NCBI RefSeq assembly: GCF_041435495.1
Contig: NZ_CP108644.1
Coordinates: 4,387,501-4,451,500, forward strand
Origin: Streptomyces sp. NBC_01116
Lineage (GTDB): Bacteria > Actinomycetota > Actinomycetes > Streptomycetales > Streptomycetaceae
DNA length: 64,000 nucleotides
Direction: 5' to 3'
Shown here piece after piece: positions 9,053-15,871 of this stretch (position 1 is the stretch's first letter; the number at the start of each line of letters is the position of its first letter). Under the pieces are notes generated by a model, which was not told where the DNA came from, did no database searches, and was given only the letters and a program-made list of their open reading frames with translations. A program made the translations under genes and the position numbers.

Positions 9053-9940
9053 TCATCGGCCCCTTCCTCCCCGTACCAGCAGGTCGGCCACCACCGGCCG
9101 GTGGTCGGAGGCGACGGTGTCCGGCACCCAGGCCCTCCGCACCCTGATCCCGGAGCCCGGACCGCCCTTCGACACCGCCACGAAGTCGATGCGCTTGACC
9201 GGGTCCTGCGCCGGGAAGGTGGGCGCGCCCGGGTCGGCGTCCGTCAGCTCCCGCCACAGCGGGACCAGTTCGGGGGCGGCGGGCTCCGCGTTGAGGTCGC
9301 CGAGCAGGATCCGGGGGCCCCGGTCCTCGGCCATGATCCGCCGGGTGTCGGCGACCTGGGCGACGCGGACGGCGGGGTCCGGGCGGTAGTCGAGGTGGGT
9401 CACGTACACGTGCACGGGCAGCCCCCGCACCCGTACGACGACCTCGCCGAACCCCGGGGCGGGAGCGGGGGCCGGGTTCGGGTCCTGGGTGGAGAGGCGG
9501 GTGATCTCGTGGTTCTGGGCGCTCACGATCCGGTGCCGCGACAGCACGGCCACCCCGTACTCCGCCCGGGGGCCGCCCGGCCGGGCCGGGTCCAGGCTGT
9601 AGATCGGGGCGAAGGAGACGTGCATGCGCAGCCGCCGCGCCAGCTCGCCGGCGAGATCCCGCCACCCGCTGCGTTCGCCCCAGTGCCGGTCGACCTCCTG
9701 AAGGCCGATCACATCCGCGTCGAGTGAACGGAGTTCGTCCGTCTGGCGGTCCAGGTCGAAGACGCCGTCCGCGCCCGCCCCGGCATGGATGTTGTACGTG
9801 GCGACCCGCAGCGGCACGTCTCCGCCGGAAGGTGGGCGGGTCGTGGTGACGGCGGCGGCGGGCGGCGCGATGAGGGCGCCCAAGAGGGACGCGGCGAACA
9901 GGAGTTGAGGGATACGAGAGGTACGGCGACGCAGCGACAT
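9053..9940 (-). CDS. Exported endonuclease/exonuclease/phosphatase family protein
   Basis: A 295-residue metal-dependent phosphodiesterase or phosphatase. A Sec signal peptide occupies about residues 1-30 (RRR, hydrophobic LLFAASLLGALIAPPAAA), so the enzyme is secreted. Catalytic motifs are TYNIHAG, IGLQEVDRHWG, GDLNAEP and SDHRPVV, giving the Asn, Glu, Asp/Asn and Asp/His residues of the exonuclease III/DNase I/sphingomyelinase fold. The substrate (nucleic acid, phospholipid or inositol phosphate) cannot be assigned. It is divergent from the MFS exporter across a 342-bp gap. Confidence 0.88.
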   Translation of the reverse strand: MSLRRRTSRIPQLLFAASLLGALIAPPAAAVTTTRPPSGGDVPLRVATYNIHAGAGADGVFDLDRQTDELRSLDADVIGLQEVDRHWGERSGWRDLAGELARRLRMHVSFAPIYSLDPARPGGPRAEYGVAVLSRHRIVSAQNHEITRLSTQDPNPAPAPAPGFGEVVVRVRGLPVHVYVTHLDYRPDPAVRVAQVADTRRIMAEDRGPRILLGDLNAEPAAPELVPLWRELTDADPGAPTFPAQDPVKRIDFVAVSKGGPGSGIRVRRAWVPDTVASDHRPVVADLLVRGGRGR

Positions 9941-10054
9941 GGCTCTCCAACCGGCCGAAAATCGCGCACTTTGTCAGGTCAGCGTCGAGAACCGTACCGC
10001 CCGGTCGTCGTGCCGCCCCACCGGCGCGGCCGATCCGTGGCGCGGAAATCGACT

Positions 10055-10067
10055 TGTACGTTGTACA
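10055..10067. promoter_or_regulatory. Candidate TetR operator 1 upstream of the exporter
   Basis: A perfect dyad TGTAC-GTT-GTACA. A TTGTAC hexamer overlaps it and TACGGT follows 18 bp later, a plausible promoter for the exporter. A second similar dyad lies 45 bp downstream, and a TetR gene follows the exporter. Confidence 0.6.
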
Positions 10068-10099
10068 GGGACTGCCTTACGGTGTATGTCAGAGACGCC

Positions 10100-10113
10100 T
10101 CGTACGCCGTACA
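10100..10113. promoter_or_regulatory. Candidate TetR operator 2
   Basis: An imperfect copy of the upstream dyad: TCGTAC-GCC-GTACA. The same half-site (GTAC) and 3-bp centre suggest that two regulator dimers bind in this leader. A GCCGCTCACTACG unit is tandemly repeated just after it (about 10,129-10,165). Confidence 0.5.
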
Positions 10114-10282
10114 GTGCCGATCGCCGTACGGCCGCTCACTACGGCCGCTCACTACGGCCGCTCCGGAGCGAGCGGTCACGCACCTGACCCGTGGCCCGTA
10201 TACGTCACCTCCGGCCCTCCCCCGAGCCACCCGACAACTTTCCGGTCCCCTCCAGGGCCGCCCGACAACCTACGGAGCCCGC

Positions 10283-11932
10283 ATGACGGCGCCCGCCGCA
10301 CAGCGACCAGACCTCACCCCCCAGGGGCATCCGCAGCGCTGGCTGATCCTCGGCGTCATCTGCCTGGCCCAGCTCACGGTGCTGCTCGACAACACCGTCC
10401 TGAACGTCGCGATCCCCTCCCTCACGTCGGAGCTGGACGCCTCCACCTCCGACGTGCAGTGGATGATCAACGCCTACTCGCTCGTCCAGGCGGGTCTGCT
10501 GCTCACCGCGGGCAGCTCCGCCGACCGCTACGGACGCAAGAAGATGCTGATCGTGGGCCTCGCCCTGTTCGGCGTCGGCTCGCTCGTGGCCGGGCTCTCC
10601 CAGTCCTCGGCCCAGCTCATCGCGGCCCGTGCCGGGATGGGGGTCGGCGGCGCGCTGCTGCTCACCACCACGCTCGCCGTCGTGGTCCAGATCTTCGACG
10701 ACACCGAGCGGGTCAAGGCGATCGGGATCTGGTCGACCGTCGCCTCCCTCGGCTTCGCGGCGGGGCCGCTGTTCGGCGGGTTCGTCCTCGACCACTTCTG
10801 GTGGGGCGCGATCTTCCTGATCAACATCCCGGTCGCGCTGATCGGTCTGGTCGCCGTCGCCCGGCTCGTACCGGAGTCGAAGAGCGGCCGGGGGGAGCGG
10901 CCGGACCTGCTGGGCGCGTTGCTCTCCACGATCGGTATGACCGCTGTCGTCTTCGCGATCATCTCCGGGCCGGAGCACGGCTGGGCGTCCGGCCGCGTGC
11001 TGCTGACGGTGTGCGTCGGCGTCGCCGTGCTGGCCGGGTTCGTGCTGTGGGAGCTGCGGATTCCGCACCCGATGCTCGACATGCACTTCTTCCGGAACCA
11101 GAAGTTCGTCGGTGCGGTGGCGGGGGCCATCCTGGTCGCCTTCGGGATGACCGGCTCGCTCTTCCTGCTCACCCAGCATCTGCAGTTCGTCCTCGGCTAC
11201 GGGCCGTTGGAGGCGGGTCTGCGGACGGCTCCGATGGCCCTCACCGTGGTCGTCCTCAACCTCGCGGGTCTCGGCGCGCGCATGGTCCGGACGTTCGGCA
11301 CGCCCGTCGTCATCGCGGCGGGGATGAGCTGCCTGGCCGCCGGTCTCGCCGCGATCGCGGTGCTCGGCGGGGGCGACGGCGGGTACGGCGGCATGCTGTT
11401 CGGCCTGGTCGTGATGGGTGTGGGCGTCGCCTTCGCGATGCCCGCGATGGCCAACGCCATCATGAGCGCGATCCCGCCGGAGAAGGCCGGGGTGGGCGCG
11501 GGCGTCAACGGCATGCTCGCGGAGTTCGGCAACGGACTGGGGGTCGCGGTGCTCGGCGCGGTGCTGAACGCCCGCTTCGCCGCTCTCGTACCGGCCGCCG
11601 TCGGCGCAGCCTCGCTGCCCGCGGCCCTGGCCGCCGCCGACGGGCCCGCCGCCCGGGAGCAGATCAAGGACGCCTTCGCCTCGGGCCTTGAGGTCAGTCA
11701 ACTGGCCGGTGCGGTCGCGGTGCTGGCGGGCGGACTGCTCGCCGCGCTGCTGCTGCGGCGTGCCGAGCGGGCCGAGCAAGCCGATCCGGCACAGGTGCCG
11801 GTGGCCGGGACCGCCTCGGCGCCGGTGACGGAGGCCGCGGCCGCGACGCCGGTGGCCGGGGCCACCGCGGCACCGGTGGCCGGGGCCTCGAAGGCCGGGG
11901 ACCGGGCAGACTCGTCCGGACCGGCGGCATAG
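10283..11932 (+). CDS. DHA2-family MFS multidrug exporter (14 TMS)
   Basis: A 549-residue proton-driven exporter of the DHA2 family. TM1 (WLILGVICLAQLTVLLDNTVLNVAIP) carries the family D-N-T motif; motif A is SADRYGRKKML and motif C-like glycines are in LGFAAGPLFGG. About 14 hydrophobic helices are present, and the last ~60 residues are an Ala/Thr/Pro-rich tail with repeated GA(T/S)AAPVAG units. I chose ATG 10283; upstream residues in frame are not family-like. A TetR gene follows 128 bp downstream. Likely role: drug or self-toxin efflux under TetR repression. Confidence 0.92.
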   Translation: MTAPAAQRPDLTPQGHPQRWLILGVICLAQLTVLLDNTVLNVAIPSLTSELDASTSDVQWMINAYSLVQAGLLLTAGSSADRYGRKKMLIVGLALFGVGSLVAGLSQSSAQLIAARAGMGVGGALLLTTTLAVVVQIFDDTERVKAIGIWSTVASLGFAAGPLFGGFVLDHFWWGAIFLINIPVALIGLVAVARLVPESKSGRGERPDLLGALLSTIGMTAVVFAIISGPEHGWASGRVLLTVCVGVAVLAGFVLWELRIPHPMLDMHFFRNQKFVGAVAGAILVAFGMTGSLFLLTQHLQFVLGYGPLEAGLRTAPMALTVVVLNLAGLGARMVRTFGTPVVIAAGMSCLAAGLAAIAVLGGGDGGYGGMLFGLVVMGVGVAFAMPAMANAIMSAIPPEKAGVGAGVNGMLAEFGNGLGVAVLGAVLNARFAALVPAAVGAASLPAALAAADGPAAREQIKDAFASGLEVSQLAGAVAVLAGGLLAALLLRRAERAEQADPAQVPVAGTASAPVTEAAAATPVAGATAAPVAGASKAGDRADSSGPAA

Positions 11933-12060
11933 CATCGGACAGGGCGTGCGTACCGGACCGTCAGCGTCCGGTACGCCGTCCTTCCGGCAGGACGGATCGG
12001 TCCCGCCTTCCGGCAGGATCGAGCGGCGGAGCGGTCCGCGCAAGACGAGGAGAGTGCGCC

Positions 12061-12945
12061 ATGGTGTCCGAGTCCGACCGCGAGCCCGAGCCGGAGTCCG
12101 GGTCCGTCCGCGAGTCCGGGGCCGACCGCAGGTCCGTCCGCGAGTCCGGCCGCGGGTCCGAGCCGGAGCCCCTGTCCGGAGCCGACCGCGCGAACGACGC
12201 CGCGCGGACCAGCGTGTGGCTGGACCGGCAGACCCCCTCACGCTCCCGCAGGTCCGAGTCCCCGGCCGGCCTGGACCGCAACCGGATCACCGAGGCGTCG
12301 GTGCGGCTGCTGGACGCCGACGGCCTCGCCAAGTTCTCGATGCGCCGCCTCGCCGCCGAGCTGGACGTCACCGCGATGTCCCTCTACTGGTACGTGGACA
12401 CCAAGGACGACCTCCTGGAGCTGGCGCTCGACTCGGTCTACGCCGAGATCGCCCCGCCCCGCGAGGACGCCGGCTGGCAGGACCGGCTGCGGGAGCTGGC
12501 CCGCAGCTACCGGGAACTCCTCGTCCGCCACATCTGGGTCTCCCCGCTGGCCGGGACGTTCCTCAACATCGGCCCGAACTCCATGCTGTTCTCGTACGCC
12601 GTCCAGGACGTCGTCCGGGCCACCGGGCTGCCCCTGGAGCGGCAGACGGGCGCGCTCTCGGCGGTCTTCCAGTTCGTGTACGGATTCGGCACGGTCGAGG
12701 GCCACTTCAAGGCGCGGTGCGACGCCACCGGGCTGACCCAGGACGAGTACCACCGCCAGGCGATGGGCACGATCAGGGCGCAGCCGCACCTGCGGCAGAT
12801 CGTCGAGGCGTCGGACGACCTGATGGCGGCGCGGGGCGGGAAGACGGTCGAGGAGATGCGCGAGCGGGACTTCGTCTTCGCGCTGGACCTGCTGGTCGCC
12901 GGCATCGAGGCGGTGCGCGACCGGAGCGGGTCAGCGGCTCGTTGA
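12061..12945 (+). CDS. TetR-family transcriptional regulator
   Basis: A 294-residue regulator. The HTH (about residues 78-125: RITEASVRLLD ... FSMRRLAAELDVTAMSLYWY) is typical TetR, and the C-terminal half matches the tetracycline-repressor-like ligand domain. Unusual is a ~70-residue N-terminal extension made of Ser/Glu/Arg repeats (ESGSVRESG-type). If translation instead begins inside the extension, the core would be about 220 residues, the family norm. It probably represses the upstream exporter through the dyads at 10,055 and 10,100. Confidence 0.9.
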   Translation: MVSESDREPEPESGSVRESGADRRSVRESGRGSEPEPLSGADRANDAARTSVWLDRQTPSRSRRSESPAGLDRNRITEASVRLLDADGLAKFSMRRLAAELDVTAMSLYWYVDTKDDLLELALDSVYAEIAPPREDAGWQDRLRELARSYRELLVRHIWVSPLAGTFLNIGPNSMLFSYAVQDVVRATGLPLERQTGALSAVFQFVYGFGTVEGHFKARCDATGLTQDEYHRQAMGTIRAQPHLRQIVEASDDLMAARGGKTVEEMRERDFVFALDLLVAGIEAVRDRSGSAAR

Positions 12946-13014
12946 AACCCGCGCTCCGGCCCTTGGTCTTCCGCTCCGGCCCTCAGCCCCGCGTTCCAGC
13001 CCTTCGGGGGACGC

Positions 13015-14106
13015 TCAGTAGCCGCGCCCCACGTCCACCGTCAGCTCGGGCCGGCGGCCCGCCGTCACGGCCTCCCAGCAGGCGGTGAAGTCGGCGGAGA
13101 CGTCCTCGTCGGTGGTGATCCCCGAGGAGTGCGAGGTGACGACCGTACGGGGCAGCTCCCACACCGGGTCGCCGGGCGCCGCCGGTTCCTCCGGCAGCAC
13201 GTCCAGCACCGCCCGCCGCACCCGGCCGTCCCGCAGCGCGGCCTCCAGCGCCACCATGTCCACGGTCGCGCCCCGCCCCACGTTGACGAACGTCGCCCCG
13301 CGCACCGCCGCGAACCGGGAGGCCCCGAAGAAGCCCTCGGTGGCCCCGGTCAGCGGCAGCGTGGAGATCACCCAACGGGCCTCGCCCAGCACGTCGCCGT
13401 CCTCGGCGGCCCCGATCACCCGGTCGAAGCCGGGGACCACCCGGACGGTGCCGGGCTCGGGCCCGGAGCGTGTCGTACGGGCGACGCCCACGGCGCGTAC
13501 CCCGCAGGCTCCCAGCAGCCGCCCGACAGCCGCGCCGATGCGGCCGGTCCCGTAGACCAGGGCGGTCTGCCCGGCGACGAGTTCGGAGGGGAGGCGCTCC
13601 CAGTGCGCGCGGGCGTGCAGGGCGGTGAACTCCGGTACGGACTGGCACTCGGCGAGCATCCAGGCCAGGACGTACTGGGCGATCCGCTCGCCCATCCGCC
13701 CCACGGTCCGGGTCAGGAGCGCCGAGCCCGGCCAGGGCCCCCCGGCGAACAGCGGGTCCGTGCCCGCGTTCACGCTGTGGAACCAGAGCAGCCGGCTCGT
13801 CCGCAGCGCGTCGGGCAGCGTCTCGCCCACGCACAGCAGGGGAGCGTCGGACGGCGGCGGGACGTCCTCCAGGGTCCCCGCGTCCCGCCCGGTGATCCGC
13901 TCCAGCTCCCGTACCAGGCCGCCGTCGAGCGAGGGCGCGACCAGCAGCCGGGCCTGCGCGAGGGCGTCGGGCGCGGGCAGCGGGGCCGGGACGGGCAACC
14001 CGCACCCGAGGAGCGAGTGGGGCCGGCCCGGGACGGATACCGGCGGAACGGCCTCGGCGTTCCCGTTCTCCTGCGCCCCGTCCCCTGTGGCTTCTCCGGT
14101 CACCAC
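13015..14106 (-). CDS. D-isomer-specific 2-hydroxyacid dehydrogenase family protein
   Basis: A 363-residue NAD-dependent dehydrogenase. The Rossmann motif is VYGTGRIGAAVG (near residue 165), followed by STLPLTGATEG, the catalytic-Arg region VNVGRGATVD, and the catalytic His in VVTSHSSG. These are family signatures for reduction of 2-keto acids or related dehydrogenation. The N-terminal ~40 residues are low-complexity and probably not structural. Start GTG 14106 lies 4 bp after the stop of the oxidoreductase gene, so the two form an operon. The exact substrate is unknown. Confidence 0.85.
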   Translation of the reverse strand: MVTGEATGDGAQENGNAEAVPPVSVPGRPHSLLGCGLPVPAPLPAPDALAQARLLVAPSLDGGLVRELERITGRDAGTLEDVPPPSDAPLLCVGETLPDALRTSRLLWFHSVNAGTDPLFAGGPWPGSALLTRTVGRMGERIAQYVLAWMLAECQSVPEFTALHARAHWERLPSELVAGQTALVYGTGRIGAAVGRLLGACGVRAVGVARTTRSGPEPGTVRVVPGFDRVIGAAEDGDVLGEARWVISTLPLTGATEGFFGASRFAAVRGATFVNVGRGATVDMVALEAALRDGRVRRAVLDVLPEEPAAPGDPVWELPRTVVTSHSSGITTDEDVSADFTACWEAVTAGRRPELTVDVGRGY

Positions 14107-14110
14107 GCGG

Positions 14111-14581
14111 TCAGCTCCCCGGGGCCAGGTGGGCGGGGAAGCCGCCGGTGGCGACGGGGCCCCAGCGCTCCGGGGTGACCCGGATGACCGACTTGCCCTG
14201 CTTCACCATCGCCGCCCGGTACTCGTCCCAGTCCGGATGCTCGCCCGAGATGTTCCGGAAGTACGCGACGAGCGGCTCGACGGAGTCCGGGGCGTCGATG
14301 ACCTCCGCCGAACCGTCGACCTGCACCCACGGCCCGTCCCACTCGTCCGACAGCACGATCACGCTGACCCGTTCGTCGCGCCGCGCGTTGCGGGTCTTGG
14401 CGCGCTCGGGGTACGTCGACATGACGATCCGCCCCTCGTCGTCCACGCCGCAGGTCAGCGGGGAGCCCTGGGGGCGCCCGTCGGCCCGGGTGGTGAGCAG
14501 GACCGCCCGGTGCCGGGGGCGTACGAACGCCAGCAACTCGTCGAGCTCGACGGCGGTGTTGGTCGCGATGTTCGGTGCCAT
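14111..14581 (-). CDS. PPOX-class (F420/FMN) oxidoreductase, split-barrel fold
   Basis: A 156-residue split beta-barrel flavin/F420-binding protein of the pyridoxamine-5'-phosphate-oxidase-like superfamily. The pattern VLLTTRADGRPQGSPL ... IVMSTYPERAKTRNARRD ... WVQVDGSAEV is typical of actinobacterial F420-dependent members. I prefer ATG 14581 (MAPNIAT); an in-frame GTG lies 9 bp upstream. A TAGGGT hexamer just before it would suit a leaderless message. It is the first gene of the two-gene unit with the dehydrogenase. Confidence 0.85.
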   Translation of the reverse strand: MAPNIATNTAVELDELLAFVRPRHRAVLLTTRADGRPQGSPLTCGVDDEGRIVMSTYPERAKTRNARRDERVSVIVLSDEWDGPWVQVDGSAEVIDAPDSVEPLVAYFRNISGEHPDWDEYRAAMVKQGKSVIRVTPERWGPVATGGFPAHLAPGS

Positions 14582-14627
14582 GCCCACCACCCTATGACCG
14601 GCCCGGGCCGGGGCCGGGAAGAGGCCC

Positions 14628-14806
14628 TAGGGCGTGTTTCGAAAGTAGCGCCGTCCGCCCGGAGGGCGGGCTCGGCGGCGTCTGGTGCGTGCGATCGCAA
14701 GGCGGAGGGTCGCCCCGATACTGGATGTATCGGGGCGAACCCGACAACGCGGCGAGCGTGCGTGCCAGGCGTCGCCGAGCAGGCGGGACTTTCGAAACAC
14801 GCCCTA
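14628..14806. mobile_element. 179-bp MITE-like palindromic element
   Basis: The ends are a perfect 19-bp inverted repeat, TAGGGCGTGTTTCGAAAGT (14628-14646 and complement 14788-14806). The centre is an 11-bp perfect stem with a 5-nt loop (14711-14721/14727-14737), and the arms between also pair imperfectly, so the whole unit can fold into one long hairpin. It has no coding capacity. One terminal repeat supplies the TAG stop of the YceI gene. Size and structure fit a non-autonomous transposon relic; no target duplication was identified. Confidence 0.75.
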
Positions 14807-15609
14807 ACCGGGCAGCGACTCGCCCTGTACCGCCTGGATGTCCAGCTCCACGCGCAGGGTCGTGCCGATCGCGGAGATGCCCGCCTGGACGACCTGGTTG
14901 TAGTTCATCGCGAAGTCGGCGCGGCGCAGTTCGGCGGTGGCGTGGAAGGCCGCGCGGACCCCGCCCCACGGGTCGGGCCCGGTGCCGAGGTAGCTGAGGT
15001 CCAGGTCGACGGGGCGCGAGACGCCGTGCATGGTCAGCTCGCCGTGCACGGTCCAGCGGTCGGGTCCAGCGCGGTGGAGCGGTAGGCGATCTCCGGGTAC
15101 CGCTCCACGTCCAGGAAGTCGGGCGAGCGCAGGTGCTTGTCCCGCATCTCGTTGCCGGTGTCGATGCCGGCCGCCCTGATCACCGCGTCGACCCGGGAGC
15201 GGGAGACGTCCTCGGCGATCTCGATCCGGCCGCCGAAGTCGGTGAAGCGGCCGTGCACGCTGGAGATCCCCAGGTGCTGGGCGACCGCGCCGACCGAGGA
15301 GTGCGCGGGGTCCAGCGACCAGACGCCCGGCGGCGGCAGCTCGACCCCGCCCTGGCGGGCCAGCACGATCTGGCCGCCCTCGATCCGGCCGCTCGCGGTG
15401 ACGAGGGCGGTGAAGGCGGCGGGCGCGTACCCGACCGCCGTGACGATCACCGTGTACGCGCCGGCCGTCAGGGAACCGTCCGTGCGGACGGCCCCGTCCT
15501 CGTCGGCCGCGGCGCGCAGCACCTGGGCGCCGGTCATGTCGGTGACGGTGACGACGGCGTGCTGGACCGCCCAGCCGTCCCGCGTCCGTACCTGTGCGCG
15601 AAGTCCCAT
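14804..15609 (-). pseudogene. YceI-family protein with carboxypeptidase-regulatory-like N-domain, frameshifted
   Basis: ATG 15609 is preceded by AGGAGAGA. Residues 1 to about 85 form a carboxypeptidase-regulatory-like beta domain (AVVTVTDMTGAQ). Then comes a YceI lipocalin-like domain (WSLDPAHSSVG, VHGRFTDFGG, HLRSPDFLDVERYPE), a class thought to bind isoprenoid or other hydrophobic ligands. At about 15,064-15,068 the frame shifts: one frame ends shortly after YRSTALDP and the true continuation (DRWTVHGELTMHGV onward to the TAG at 14804) lies in another. One missing base in a CCC(C) run explains it. It is either a real inactivating lesion or a sequencing error. Confidence 0.75.
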
Positions 15610-15871
15610 CCCGTATCTCTCTCCTAGCTCGATGACCCGCGGCCGGCCCGAAGGGACCCGGGGCCACATGGGTCGGGCCCCGGGGCGGTCACGGCAGGCC
15701 GTCCCCTGCTCGCCGTACCCGCCACCGGGGCCCATTTCCACCCGGTCGCCACAGCCTCTCCGCTGGAAGTGCCGTCCGACCAGGGGTCTTCGCGATCCCT
15801 TCACGTGCTCGCGCGCATCCCTATAGGCGCACGCGCGCCGGACGCGGGCGCGCCCGTGCCGTGGGGATCGA

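Noticed and set aside
9785..10282. N-terminal extension of the DHA2 exporter
   Set aside because: It would translate the divergent promoter and the 5' part of the opposite gene; the family begins at ATG 10283.
14711..14737. Central hairpin read as a simple terminator
   Set aside because: It lies at the middle of a larger symmetric element with 19-bp ends, so a mobile-element explanation covers more of the sequence.
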